64,000 nt of DNA, from assembly GCA_964410665.1 (NCBI GenBank), contig CAYPIE010000018.1:22078-86077 (forward strand), read 5' to 3'. Position 1 is the first letter of the stretch. Each line of letters begins with the position of its first letter. Below are positions 54,136 to 63,117 of this stretch, in pieces. The notes under the pieces are model-generated. The model saw only the letters and a list, made by a program, of their open reading frames with translations, was not told where the DNA came from and searched no databases. This DNA comes from CAYPIE01 sp964410665 (GTDB taxonomy: Bacteria; Planctomycetota; Planctomycetia; Gemmatales; Gemmataceae). A program made the position numbers and the translations under genes.

Positions 54136-54882
54136 TCACCATGCCGGACGATGATCGACCAAATCGCTAAGGAGCGAATAAGCGGCTGCCCACGCGGATT
54201 TTTCAGCGACAGCACCCGATCGCGCTGCCCAACCAGCGGCGACGACAACCGTTTGTAATGCAGCCCAGGCGGCTGCTTCGGCTTCCCGGAGTGGGTCCCG
54301 CCAGGGAACAGGTTGGCGTGCGATGCACATTATGGCATTCGCAGCGTGCCACGCCGCCTCGGTCTCAGGGTTGAGTGCAGGTCGTAGTTCACTACGGACT
54401 GCATCCACCGCAGTTTTTGCCCGTTGGGCAGCTCGTTCCGCGGCCGCTAAATGGTCCGAACTCGCGCAGGCACTGAAAAGCACCCGACATTCCGCCACCG
54501 CTAGAGTGTGTTGATAACGAAGCGTATCCCAGGGATCGTGGAGGACGCGCTGCCACGGGATCTCATCAACATGAATCGCGAACTGCTTTAAGATCGCCTG
54601 GATCAGCGTGAGCAGTATGAGTCGCCACAAGTCATCGGACCAGTCTTTGGCTTGAAAGCGGATGATCGACCGGATCAAATAATTACATTCTTTCGCGGAC
54701 CAACGTCCTTTCCATCGAATGCGTGTTTGCCAGTGAGATCGATAAACTTGCAGATACGTACGGATGCGCCAGGCCTCGATACTTCTGCCCTGGTCCTCGA
54801 GCCAGTCGGCGTAGACCAGTTTGGCGAGATCTTCTTGCGGTTGAGCTAGGCAGGTGCTCTGGAAGGCTTCCTCATCGGTCAT
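54136..54882 (-). CDS. TIGR02996 domain protein (copy 2)
   Basis: 248 residues from the ATG at 54880-54882; a longer in-frame ORF to 55029 is disregarded. The N-terminus matches TIGR02996 (DEEAFQSTCLAQPQEDL, LVYADWLEDQGRSIEAW) and aligns with the copy at 51364-52020, as do the next residues RIRTYLQVYRSHWQT and the C-terminus AYSLLSDLVDHRPAW. The middle is alpha-helical and Ala/Trp-rich. The two copies flank the ECF-sigma fusion, this one convergent with it. Possibly one cluster with shared function. Confidence 0.85.
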   Translation of the reverse strand: MTDEEAFQSTCLAQPQEDLAKLVYADWLEDQGRSIEAWRIRTYLQVYRSHWQTRIRWKGRWSAKECNYLIRSIIRFQAKDWSDDLWRLILLTLIQAILKQFAIHVDEIPWQRVLHDPWDTLRYQHTLAVAECRVLFSACASSDHLAAAERAAQRAKTAVDAVRSELRPALNPETEAAWHAANAIMCIARQPVPWRDPLREAEAAAWAALQTVVVAAGWAARSGAVAEKSAWAAAYSLLSDLVDHRPAW

Positions 54883-54948
54883 GTCGATCTCTTCGGACAG
54901 AACATCTCGGCCCTTGAGGTGGGTAAGGTCGTACGCAGTTGGCTTAAG

Positions 54949-55006
54949 CGATTGCGGGATCGGGACACCTCCGGACCTCAGTCGGGGGGCCCCAATCCCG
55001 CAATCG
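54949..55006 (-). terminator. 12-bp inverted repeat downstream of the DUF1549/DUF1553 gene
   Basis: CGATTGCGGGAT (54949-54960) pairs perfectly with ATCCCGCAATCG (54995-55006). It lies about 39 nt past the stop of the leftward DUF1549/DUF1553 gene and 67 nt before the TIGR02996 start, so it could end that transcript. The 34-nt loop is long and no T-tract is seen; a cruciform or protein site is also possible. Confidence 0.45.
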
Positions 55007-55044
55007 ATTTCGAATCTGCTGGACCGCAAGCACTGTCAAAACCA

Positions 55045-58000
55045 TTAGTGGTTGAACAGAAACGCAGGACTGTTGATCAAGGCCCAGACCAAGTCTTGGG
55101 CCCCGATGACGCGAGAGTCCGCTGGCGGTTCCTGACCCAGATCTGCCCGCAACTCGCGATACCGACGATCCGTGTCGCGATGCTGTCGCGTGAGCTCGGC
55201 CTGCTGCTGGGTCGTCCGCATAGATGCTGGGATGTCCAGCAACTTAAGTAAAGCCGCCGAGGCAGCTGGCTTGAACCGAGGGTTTTTATCCGGTGTCAAG
55301 GCGATCCGGAAGCGTCCCATGGCGTGTTGACCACCAAATTGGTGGTCAAGCCGTACCACTACTTGTGAACCCTTCGGCAGCTCAAGCGGTTTTTTGAATT
55401 CAAACAGAGCTTCATGCCGCTTACCCAGCTGAGGCGACAAGGCCCAGCCGGTCTTGTTGTTGCCATCGATGGCTTTGCCGGGCTGGAAATTGCCCTGCGC
55501 AAAGTCGGCTTTGGCACGGTGCAGCGGAACCTTGATCACCTCGCTGGGCTTGTCGGCAGGACGGATCTCGAGACTGAACTCGGTCAGGACTAGATTGCCG
55601 TTCTCAGCGCGACCCGGACCATTTGCTGGCAGGCTTTGATCCGGCAACGCTTCGAGTCGGATGGCGGTGACTCGGGGCAGATCCGTAAAGCTGTCGAACG
55701 TGTAGGTGTCCTTGTCGGGAGCTTTGCCAGTGGCCAAGACACTGCCATCTGACAACTGAACCAAGCTCGCCCCGTTGGCACTCACAAGATGGGTGGCATG
55801 GAGGACGTTCCAGTTCGGCCGCTGCACCATCTGGGCTTCCCAGTCAGTTTGGCGGGCGTCCACTTGCGATTCGTACTCCTTCACCGCCTTGAGCCTCTCA
55901 GCGTAGGCTTCCCTTAATGCCATGTGGTCAGCATCCGCGCTGTGCAGTGCCCGTTTGGCGGCTTCACGTTCTTTGTCGCTCGGTTCGCGGTTGAGCACAC
56001 GAAGGAAGATCTCAGTGACTACCGCATCATCATCGGGGTTACTGCCCACCAACCTGGCGATGGCATTATCGGAATCCTTGACCGCCTCGGCGACCACCGG
56101 ACCATTGATCATGGCGAGTACCGGTCCGAGCATGACGCTATCGTTCCGTTCACACTCACAGGCGCTCTCGCGGGGCGGTTTCCCGAACAGCTTGAGGAAG
56201 TCGCCTGGAAGGTCGGCTTGGGAGTCCAGAAGCTCGACGGCTCGAGCGCCGGGTGGGAGGCCGGGCAGCCGGGTGGTGGTGCCGGTGGCCTGGTAGATCG
56301 CGTCGAACAGGACCTCGGCCGGCAGCCGGCGAGCGATTGCGTGGGAGTAATTCAGCGTGTCTTCTTCGTTCCAGCGGTTGGTCTTGATCGACAGCTGATA
56401 GGTGCGTGACTGGCAAATCGTGCGCATGAGGTTGCGGACGTCAAAACCGGTGTCGATGAACTCGCGGGTGAGGCGATCGAGCAACGCGGGGTTACTCGGT
56501 GGGTTGCCGGCACGGATGTCATCGATGGGCTCGATCAGGCCGACGCCTAGGAGGTAACTCCAGATCCGATTGACGTAGCTCTTGGCGAAGTAGGGGTTGG
56601 CTGGGTCAGTCAACCAAGCGGCCAACTGTTCACGACGGGAGCCTTCCTCGGGGAGACTAGCAGCATAGTCATAGGGAAATTGGGGTTCGGCAACCGCGCC
56701 TGTGCGCTCGTGCTTGACCTCGCCTTTGTTTTTGTCGTCGATGATTTCCACCGCAGGCAGGGCTTTCTCGACCGCGGTGCCGCGGAGCTTCCGGCCCTTG
56801 TATTGAGGGTCTTCCTTCCGCTCGACCTGGGCGAAGAACGCAGCCAGGTGATAGTACTGGTCCTGGGTCCAACGTTCGAATGGATGGTCATGGCACTTAT
56901 TGCAGTTGAAGCGGATGGCCAGGAAGAGTTGCGTCGTATTTTCCATGACCTCGTCGGGCTGGCGGAGGACCTTAAAGTAGCCCGCGGCGGGGGTTTCAAC
57001 GGTCGATCCGGAGGCGGTCAAGATCTCGTGCACGAATTGATCATAGGGCTTGTTCAGGGCCACCGCGTCGTGGATGTACTTACGCATCGCCTTGGCACCC
57101 TCGACGCCGAGGAACTTGCGGTTGACCTGCAGTAGGTCGGCCCACTTGTTGGTCCAGTTCTCCACAAAGTCCTCACTGCCGATGAGCCGGTCGATCAGCT
57201 CATCGCGCTTGACGCGTGTCGGCCGGTCATCGGCGAGGAAGTCCCGCACCGCGTCGGCGGTTGGCGGCAGACCGGTCAGGTCCAGAGTGATCCGGCGGAT
57301 GAACTCCGCGTCGGTGCACAGCTCGCTGGGTAGCACCTTGATCCGCTTGAGCTTGTCGTAGACAAGTTCGTCGATCCAGTTGTGGCTCGGCGGCTCGTTC
57401 CACGCAAAGCCGGAGCGGTCGCCCATCACCAGCACGGTGCTGGCGGCATAACGACCCTCGAACCGGGCAAGCATCGTGGCTTCTCCGCGGCGAACCGTGT
57501 TGAGCAGGGCTTGATCATCGACGGTGGCGACCTCCGTGTTGCTGCTCTCGACAAAGGCGTGAGCGGTGACGTCACGGACGCTCCCGTCGGTGTAGCGGGC
57601 CAGAACCGCCATCTGCTGTTTCATGCCAATGGTGGGCACGATGGGGTCTTTGGGGAAAACCTCGATGCGCTCAACTCGAGGCGCGTTTAGGTCGAGGCCG
57701 ACACCCTGGCCGATCCAGGCCTTAAGGACCTGATAGTTGGGCTCGCCGACCTGCATGACCGCGCCGCCGACGTGCGGGACCTCGCCCGTAGGCTTCATGA
57801 GCATCAGGCTGCGGTTCGGGGCCGATCGGTTAAAACGCCTTCCTGAAAGATCGTCGATCAGGGCCCGGTGGTCGAACAGCGGGTCGTAGCCGCGTAGAGA
57901 CAGCTTGAAGCCATTCTTACCGGCCTGGGCGCCGTGGCAGGTACCGGCGTTACAACCCAATTTGGACAAGGTCGGCATCACATGCTGCACGAAGCTGACC

Positions 58001-58353
58001 TCGAATGGCTGGGCTTGCCCGGAGACGGTCACCGGGATGTCAAGCTGCTGCCCAGCCAGAGAGATGCGCACCTTGCCCGTACCGTCGGCTTTGGGGCGTA
58101 CCAGTCCAGTCGACGATAGGCTAAGTAGCTCGGTGGGAGCAGCAAGGGTGGCGATGCGGGTGACATCGATCTTGTCTCCGTTCGTCAACGTGGCGGTGAT
58201 CAGCAGTTGATGGTAGTCATACGGGTTGGTCAGCTGAATCGTTTCGGTCCGGGCTTTCAGGCGGGTGACCTGCTGTCCCGGCGGCAGTGCTTCGCGCGCA
58301 CTCAATGGGGGCAGCAGGCTGAGCAAGCAGATCAGTGGCAGGATTGGTTTCAT
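55045..58353 (-). CDS. DUF1549/DUF1553 planctomycete cytochrome-like protein (large copy)
   Basis: 1102 residues from the ATG at 58351-58353 with GAGG about 8 nt upstream; the open frame extends to 58842 but overlaps the WD40 gene in a frame of poor composition. Signal peptide about 1-19. Big2-like domain, then CNAGTCHG (CX4CH) in the PSCyt region, DUF1549 (RRITLDLTGLPPTADAVRDFLAD), a CNKCHDHPFERW motif (CXXCH), and DUF1553 (VNRIWSYLLGVGLIEPIDDIRAGNPPSNPALL, in parts). A C-terminal extension of about 250 residues contains a beta-sandwich-like region (RVTAIRLEALPDQSLP, KTGWALSPQLGKRHEALFEF). It follows the cytochrome-WD40 gene by 64 nt in the same operon. Confidence 0.93.
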   Translation of the reverse strand: MKPILPLICLLSLLPPLSAREALPPGQQVTRLKARTETIQLTNPYDYHQLLITATLTNGDKIDVTRIATLAAPTELLSLSSTGLVRPKADGTGKVRISLAGQQLDIPVTVSGQAQPFEVSFVQHVMPTLSKLGCNAGTCHGAQAGKNGFKLSLRGYDPLFDHRALIDDLSGRRFNRSAPNRSLMLMKPTGEVPHVGGAVMQVGEPNYQVLKAWIGQGVGLDLNAPRVERIEVFPKDPIVPTIGMKQQMAVLARYTDGSVRDVTAHAFVESSNTEVATVDDQALLNTVRRGEATMLARFEGRYAASTVLVMGDRSGFAWNEPPSHNWIDELVYDKLKRIKVLPSELCTDAEFIRRITLDLTGLPPTADAVRDFLADDRPTRVKRDELIDRLIGSEDFVENWTNKWADLLQVNRKFLGVEGAKAMRKYIHDAVALNKPYDQFVHEILTASGSTVETPAAGYFKVLRQPDEVMENTTQLFLAIRFNCNKCHDHPFERWTQDQYYHLAAFFAQVERKEDPQYKGRKLRGTAVEKALPAVEIIDDKNKGEVKHERTGAVAEPQFPYDYAASLPEEGSRREQLAAWLTDPANPYFAKSYVNRIWSYLLGVGLIEPIDDIRAGNPPSNPALLDRLTREFIDTGFDVRNLMRTICQSRTYQLSIKTNRWNEEDTLNYSHAIARRLPAEVLFDAIYQATGTTTRLPGLPPGARAVELLDSQADLPGDFLKLFGKPPRESACECERNDSVMLGPVLAMINGPVVAEAVKDSDNAIARLVGSNPDDDAVVTEIFLRVLNREPSDKEREAAKRALHSADADHMALREAYAERLKAVKEYESQVDARQTDWEAQMVQRPNWNVLHATHLVSANGASLVQLSDGSVLATGKAPDKDTYTFDSFTDLPRVTAIRLEALPDQSLPANGPGRAENGNLVLTEFSLEIRPADKPSEVIKVPLHRAKADFAQGNFQPGKAIDGNNKTGWALSPQLGKRHEALFEFKKPLELPKGSQVVVRLDHQFGGQHAMGRFRIALTPDKNPRFKPAASAALLKLLDIPASMRTTQQQAELTRQHRDTDRRYRELRADLGQEPPADSRVIGAQDLVWALINSPAFLFNH

Positions 58354-58417
58354 CAGGGATGCCTCGCTTCGAGGGCCACACCCGGCAACCAAAGGGCTGT
58401 CGGGCAGCCGGTGATTG

Positions 58418-59911
58418 TTAACGTTTGGAGAGTTCCGCATGAGCGGAGCGCGGGGATGATTCCATCGGGACGGCGAGGAAAGTCCGGATAATCTTTCCGT
58501 TGAGAGCATCGTGTAAACGGATGTTGCCGTCGAAGCCGGCGGAGGCGACCATGCGGTCCTCAGGGTGGAAGGCGACGGCATACATAGGCGAAGGGCAAGG
58601 GTAGGCCCAGAGTTGCTTGCCGCTGTCGGTCGCATACATGCGGATTTCGCCGGTACCGTCCAGGCTACTGCCAGCGACGAATCGGTTGCCACGCGCGTCG
58701 AAGGCGGTGCTATAGATGCGGCCGGGCATGCCGGGATATTCCCGGATACGGTTGGCGTCATCGCCGATGACCCGTTTGACCTCGCGGTGCATTTTGTACA
58801 GGCGCGGCACACCGTCGGAACCGCCGGCAAGAAGCTCGTCATAGACTTTGGCCGGAAGGTTAGGCGTATCCTTGGGGACTTTGGCCATCTTTTTCTCAGG
58901 AATAGGCCGGCGGCTGATGCTGATCAGCCCGCCCTTAAGGGCTCCGGGGGTGATACTGGTCACGTTATCGAGGAATCGCTGGGTCGGCACGTGCGTCAAG
59001 CGCATGGACATGTCGCGACTGACCGAGACGAGATAGTCCGACTCGCGTGAAAAGACCGTGTCGAGCACCCAATCGGAATGGGTGCCCTGTTGCAGCACCT
59101 GTGCACCGGTGTTGGCGTCGATAGCGCGAACCGTGTTGTCGCCGCAACCGAAGGCGATCCGAGTACCGTCGTGCGACCAGGAGACGCCGTAGATAGTGTC
59201 GTAGGTGACAGGAACGGACAGACGCAGTGCGAGTCGGTCAACGTCCCAGACTTGCACCTCACCGAAACGTCCTGGTGAGCCGCCGGCGACGGCCAGACGC
59301 TTGCCGTCGGGCGAAAAGGCGATGGACTCGATTCGTTCGGCCAAGCCGACCAGGCGGCCGAGGATTTCGGTGCCAAAGGCAGTATGGAGGATCACCTCGT
59401 GGTAGCCAGACACCGCCAGGGTATCACCGTCGGGCGAAAAGGCGATGGCGGTGATCACGGGCGGGAGTTGGTAGACGGGTGGGTGATCCTGATCGACCAA
59501 GGTGCCGGCAGTGGCCGGAGTGTCATCTTTGGCGCCTTGTTCGACCCATCGGCTGATGAGGGCGATCGAGTGATGGTCCAGCGGCGGCTTGTTTTTGGGC
59601 ATTTCTGCCTTGCCGTCATGCACACGGATCTGCTCAATCAGGTAGCTCTGGTTCGGTTGGCTCGGAACGATGCCCGGTTTGTTGCGGTCACCTTGCTTGA
59701 GCAACTCGTCGTAACTGGTCATGACGTAGCCGCCCAGAGGTTTGGCAGGTTGATGGCAGCCAAGACAGTGTTGTTGAAAAATCGGCCGTACATCCGTGTG
59801 ATAGCTGACCGTATCGGGGAGCGTTGGGGAATCTGCCGGGGACAGCCCTGGCATCCATGCCACGAGCAGACCGGCAAAACCGGTCGCCAGGAGGGATCGA
59901 TACAAAGACAT
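58418..59911 (-). CDS. Cytochrome c-type domain fused to WD40 propeller
   Basis: 497 residues from the ATG at 59909-59911 with AGGTGG upstream. A signal peptide leads to a PSCyt1-like domain with CLGCH (IFQQHCLGCHQPAKP), then ISRWVEQGAKDD. From about 135 a WD40 propeller follows: ITAIAFSPDGDTLAVSGYHEVIL, IESIAFSPDGKRLAVAGG, IYGVSWSHDGTRIAFGCGDNTVRAID, VLDTVFSRESDYLVSVSRDMSMRL and MYAVAFHPEDRMVASAGFDGNIRLHD. It is encoded just ahead of a DUF1549/DUF1553 gene, a common planctomycete pairing. It probably acts in the periplasm or paryphoplasm; reaction not known. Confidence 0.93.
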   Translation of the reverse strand: MSLYRSLLATGFAGLLVAWMPGLSPADSPTLPDTVSYHTDVRPIFQQHCLGCHQPAKPLGGYVMTSYDELLKQGDRNKPGIVPSQPNQSYLIEQIRVHDGKAEMPKNKPPLDHHSIALISRWVEQGAKDDTPATAGTLVDQDHPPVYQLPPVITAIAFSPDGDTLAVSGYHEVILHTAFGTEILGRLVGLAERIESIAFSPDGKRLAVAGGSPGRFGEVQVWDVDRLALRLSVPVTYDTIYGVSWSHDGTRIAFGCGDNTVRAIDANTGAQVLQQGTHSDWVLDTVFSRESDYLVSVSRDMSMRLTHVPTQRFLDNVTSITPGALKGGLISISRRPIPEKKMAKVPKDTPNLPAKVYDELLAGGSDGVPRLYKMHREVKRVIGDDANRIREYPGMPGRIYSTAFDARGNRFVAGSSLDGTGEIRMYATDSGKQLWAYPCPSPMYAVAFHPEDRMVASAGFDGNIRLHDALNGKIIRTFLAVPMESSPRSAHAELSKR

Positions 59912-60129
59912 GCGCCACCTTTGGTGCGGATCGTTGGTCCAGAAACAACGTGCCGGCAAGGGGCCGGCCATGAGGGAGGAATGGGGCAGGCTGGTCATTG
60001 CCCCAGCAGACAGACATTAAAAAAGTATTTTGCGGTATGAAGTGGGTAATGTGCAAGCAAAAAGGAGGAATCCAGCATTGCCCCAGAAGCTTGCGGGCCC
60101 GAGAAATCCGCGGATGAAGGCCCTAAGCT

Positions 60130-60951
60130 TCACGGCCGGACCGATTTAGCAGGACTTTTTCCGCGAAGCTCCCGGCGATGCACACCAAGCTCCTCCAGGA
60201 TGGGGAGATAGACCTCGGCGTAGTAAATGGATTCCGAGAAGATGTCGAGGTTGCGAATGGCTTCAATACGTCGTTCATTATGATCAAGCAAGTCGTGAAT
60301 CGCCGGCATTTGAAAGTTGTTCATCACCTCACGAAGCCAGTAAATCACCGTGTCACGATCGTGCTGCATAAAAAGCTGCAAGCAACTCCGGAAGAAGGCG
60401 TGATGCGCCTTTTCATCGATCGAGACAAAGTCGAGAAGTCGTTCCAAAGCGGGGTCCCCGCCGCGTTCGCGACAACGCATCTGGAGGTTGCGATAGTTAA
60501 GGAAGGTCGCTTCCTCCTGGACCATGGCGTAAATGAGCATGCCCAGATGAGACTGTTGGGGCAAATTCCATTCGTGCTCAAATACCATTTTTTCAAGATC
60601 GGCCATCTGAGCTTCACTGCGGTGTCCGGAGTGCAATAACCAGTCAGCCAACGCAAGAGAATGTTTCGACTCTTCATAGCCCCAGTTGGCATAGAACCAG
60701 ACACGTCCTTTACTATTGCGGACGACGGGAAGGATTTTGCTGGTGTAATCGGGGAGATAAAGTTCCACTGCGCAAAAGGACTCGACGATGTCGGCAATGG
60801 CGGGGTCGAGCTTGGGGTTACATTCGTCCCAGGGAATGTCATCGGCAATCCGCCAGCGGCGTTTCCGCTCGGCCTTGTCAAAAAAATCGCGATACAACCG
60901 CCAAATGTCGCGCTCAAGCGTGGGATGGGACAGTGCCGTAATCTCGCTCAT
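60130..60951 (-). CDS. Acyl-ACP desaturase-like di-iron protein
   Basis: 273 residues. I use the ATG at 60949-60951 because upstream in-frame residues are Arg/Gln-rich and non-conserved. The protein shows a ferritin-like, four-helix di-iron set: AVELYLPDY (Glu63), EESKH at 93-97, the Glu pair 146-147 (MVQEEATF) and DEKAHH at 179-184. These match the order in acyl-ACP (stearoyl-type) desaturases, which insert a double bond into acyl-ACP using O2. The length is slightly short of plant enzymes but near bacterial ones. It stands alone and is divergent from a short unknown gene. Confidence 0.85.
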   Translation of the reverse strand: MSEITALSHPTLERDIWRLYRDFFDKAERKRRWRIADDIPWDECNPKLDPAIADIVESFCAVELYLPDYTSKILPVVRNSKGRVWFYANWGYEESKHSLALADWLLHSGHRSEAQMADLEKMVFEHEWNLPQQSHLGMLIYAMVQEEATFLNYRNLQMRCRERGGDPALERLLDFVSIDEKAHHAFFRSCLQLFMQHDRDTVIYWLREVMNNFQMPAIHDLLDHNERRIEAIRNLDIFSESIYYAEVYLPILEELGVHRRELRGKSPAKSVRP

Positions 60952-61172
60952 GATGTTCCGCCAACATCCTTGGAAGGCCGAAAAACGACCGAAACGGGTG
61001 ATCAGACGCAGGTTACCTTGGGAATCGGTGCGACAGCCGTCAAGACCAGGTTGGGGCGATCGACCCCTAACCCAATTGTGTCCTAGAGTATTTGTTGGCC
61101 AATCCATCCGCTGGATCGAACGCGTCAAGGGTGAAGCCCGTAGCATCCCGGTTCTCGTGTGGGAGCACAATC

Positions 61173-61571
61173 GTGAATGTACAATTGTTCACAAACATGT
61201 TCGATGAGGGCTCTAGCTGGCATGGACCATGTGTGGTGATCGTGGATGCCCAAGCAACCGTGCAGACATCTGGACCCGATTCCCTGATGACCGGCGGCGT
61301 CAAAGTCTATGCTCCACGGCTAACCTCGGGACGCATCGAGGCAGATGCAGTCTGCTTCTCAAAGGAGCTGGGGGCGTTATTCATCGTACAGCAGCATCGC
61401 CACCAGCTCCAAACAGGTGAAGAGGAGCTGACGCAAATGCTCACGGTGGTGGACTGCAATGCGGTGGTCGGCTTGGAGTTCCAAGACCTGAAGATGTTGG
61501 AAGGGGTGGGCATCAGCCCGCCGACGATCGAGCCCAAGCGAGAATATCGTAAAGGGACATTGGTCGGTTAA
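61173..61571 (+). CDS. Short protein of unknown function
   Basis: 132 residues if the GTG at 61173 is used, as GGGAG lies 8 nt upstream; an ATG at 61197 is the next choice but has no site. The protein is mixed alpha/beta with strands such as GPCVVIVDAQATVQ, GGVKVYAPRL, RIEADAVCFSKELGALFIVQQHRH and a Lys/Arg C-terminus. I see no signal peptide, TM helix or known motif. It is divergent from the desaturase-like gene. A small hairpin begins at its stop codon. Confidence 0.6.
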   Translation: MNVQLFTNMFDEGSSWHGPCVVIVDAQATVQTSGPDSLMTGGVKVYAPRLTSGRIEADAVCFSKELGALFIVQQHRHQLQTGEEELTQMLTVVDCNAVVGLEFQDLKMLEGVGISPPTIEPKREYRKGTLVG

Positions 61572-61589
61572 TCGGTACTCCTTACCGAT
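61571..61589 (+). terminator. Short hairpin at the end of the unknown gene
   Basis: ATCGGTA (61571-61577) pairs with TACCGAT (61583-61589) around a 5-nt loop, followed by CTTTCC. It overlaps the stop codon. A second stem (CCGGAC with GTCCGG) follows at once. Together they could be a weak terminator. Confidence 0.45.
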
Positions 61590-61966
61590 CTTTCCGGACA
61601 GAATTACAATCGGTCCGGGTGAGTCCTGGGAGGCTTTGAAGGCGTAAAGGACTTAAACCCTTCTCTTGGAAGGATTTACAAGATAAATATAGGTTTCCAG
61701 CAGAGATTGGCACGTGACGTGCATCTATATTCCATCGTCGCAGGTGGTTCCTCCCCCGGACCCCAAACGACACGAGAATGCTGCCACTCCCCCCAGTGCA
61801 GTTTCTCGAGAACCGTCGATTCCCACTCTGGCCTGGTTTCCCCCGACCAGCCGGAACGGTGTTCCCCCCACCGTCGAGAGTCGAGGTCTTTCAATTCCCC
61901 CAACCTATCCCCTATCCCCGTCAAACTCCCCTTAGCCACCCGCTCCCCGCGGGTGGCTGTTTCTTT
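61590..61966 (+). other. 377-nt region with a possible small transcript
   Basis: No recognised gene. The + strand is rich in C runs. TTGGAA and TATAGG (16 nt apart, near 61665-61692) could be a promoter; a GTG-initiated Pro/Ser-rich ORF of 73 codons (61714-61935) ends in the stem of the intrinsic terminator at 61934. The region may encode a small RNA or a short peptide. Confidence 0.35.
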
Positions 61967-61967
61967 T
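61934..61967 (+). terminator. Intrinsic terminator
   Basis: AGCCACCCGC (61934-61943) pairs perfectly with GCGGGTGGCT (61949-61958) around TCCCC, followed by GTTTCTTTTT. This is a text-book rho-independent terminator for rightward transcription. It lies just past the end of the leftward purQ, for which the T-tract is on the wrong strand, so it must serve something transcribed from the left. Confidence 0.85.
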
Positions 61968-62746
61968 TAGGTATGGGTAAAATAGTGTATGGCATTGCGA
62001 AAGATTTGCAGGCCGTCCCCGGGACCACGATCGTCTCGTCGTGTCCATTGCGGGTGATGGACAAACAAAATGTGTCGTTCTGGATGGGGCATCAGCCCAA
62101 GTACGCGGCCACTGACATCGCAGATCCCAGCGATCTCCCCCTGGGAGCCGTTGGGATTGGCGGAGAGGTTGCAATTGGTTCCATCCGGGCTGGTATAGCG
62201 AAGTACCGCTTGTCCGGACTGCTCGAGGCCACGAAGGATCCAGGGTTCTCGAGCCACAAAGCGTCCTTCTCCGTGGGCAATGGGCAGATAGAGTTGTTGG
62301 CAATTCAGCAGAAATGGACAGTTCCCTGGATTGACGTGCAAGTGCACCCAACGGTCGAGGAAGCGTCCATGCTGGTTGCGGGTCAAGGTCGCCAAGGGAC
62401 CATCGTCTTGGTCATGGGGTAGGAGTAAGCCGGCCTTGAGCAGGGCCTGAAAGCCATTACAGATGCCGAGGATGAGCTTTTCCTGGGACCGAAATTCGTG
62501 GAGTGCATCGCGGAGGAACCAAGCGAGTTGGCTGGCCAAGATAGTTCCCCCACCCACATCGTCGCCAAAGCTAAAGCCCCCGGGCAAGATGAGTAATTGA
62601 AAGCGTCGCAACAGTCTGGGCTGCGACCGGAGTTGCAGTAGGTGGATCCGTTCGGCCCGGGCGCCCGCCTGTTCACAGGCGAAGGCGGTTTCATGATCAC
62701 AGTTGGTCCCGGGTGCCCGTAGGATCAGCACATCGGGTTTGGCCAT
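61967..62746 (-). CDS. purQ: Phosphoribosylformylglycinamidine synthase, glutaminase subunit
   Basis: 259 residues from the ATG at 62744-62746, with GGAGG 9 nt upstream. PurQ hydrolyses glutamine and passes ammonia to PurL in the fourth step of purine synthesis. Class I amidotransferase motifs are clear: the N-terminal LILRAPGTNCDHETAFAC, oxyanion strand LLILPGGFSFGDDVGGG, nucleophile in LILGICNGFQALL, and the His-Glu pair in LGLMPHPERH. It is a single-subunit type. No other pur gene is adjacent; its start faces the rRNA promoter region. Confidence 0.96.
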   Translation of the reverse strand: MAKPDVLILRAPGTNCDHETAFACEQAGARAERIHLLQLRSQPRLLRRFQLLILPGGFSFGDDVGGGTILASQLAWFLRDALHEFRSQEKLILGICNGFQALLKAGLLLPHDQDDGPLATLTRNQHGRFLDRWVHLHVNPGNCPFLLNCQQLYLPIAHGEGRFVAREPWILRGLEQSGQAVLRYTSPDGTNCNLSANPNGSQGEIAGICDVSGRVLGLMPHPERHILFVHHPQWTRRDDRGPGDGLQIFRNAIHYFTHT

Positions 62747-62918
62747 CGATGAAACCTCCATGAAGTTGGACTAGGATGCTTGACAAAGGCAAAGCATTTT
62801 TACATAGTTTGGACAGAATTCCCAAAGCCATTTTCCCCAGGCCGGTTGGCCGGGCAGGAAGCTCGCAAACCCATGCCCGGCGGAGCCGTCATTTTTTTCA
62901 CTTCTCTTCGTTTCTCTG

Positions 62919-62948
62919 TTGACTTCCTCGGAATGGGACGCGTATAGT
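62919..62948 (+). promoter_or_regulatory. Sigma-70-type promoter of the rRNA operon
   Basis: TTGACT (62919-62924) and TATAGT (62943-62948) are separated by 18 nt, with a GC-rich discriminator absent and TACTTAAG just downstream. It lies about 300 nt before the 16S 5' end, a normal distance for rrn P1. Confidence 0.7.
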
Positions 62949-63080
62949 ACTTAAGTCGTTGCTAACGACACGCGATTGGCGTTGTCTAAATGCTAGGGAA
63001 CGCGAATCCACTATAGACAAGTGTCTAGAACAGAGTTCTGTAGTTTTACTGAACTCAAATTATGACTCTGTCTATGATTT

Positions 63081-63090
63081 GATCTTTGAC
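63081..63090 (+). promoter_or_regulatory. boxA-like antitermination site
   Basis: GATCTTTGAC resembles the boxA antitermination motif of bacterial rrn leaders. A second similar string, GCTCTTTGA, is at 63211-63219, about 35 nt before the 16S gene. Confidence 0.5.
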
Positions 63091-63117
63091 AAGTTGGTAG
63101 CGAATGCCTGAATTTGG

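Noticed and set aside
58354..58842. N-terminal extension of the DUF1549/DUF1553 protein
   Set aside because: Overlaps the WD40 gene out of frame and lies before a clear signal peptide.
62849..62898. 8-bp stem (GCCGGGCA/TGCCCGGC) followed by seven T, as a rightward terminator
   Set aside because: Nothing is transcribed rightward into it, the loop is 17 nt, and a 9-nt spacer precedes the T-run.
62762..62945. Short leftward frame before purQ reading GSAGHGFASFLPGQPAWG
   Set aside because: Looks protein-like but has no start codon and overlaps the rRNA promoter; at best a relic, not supportable.
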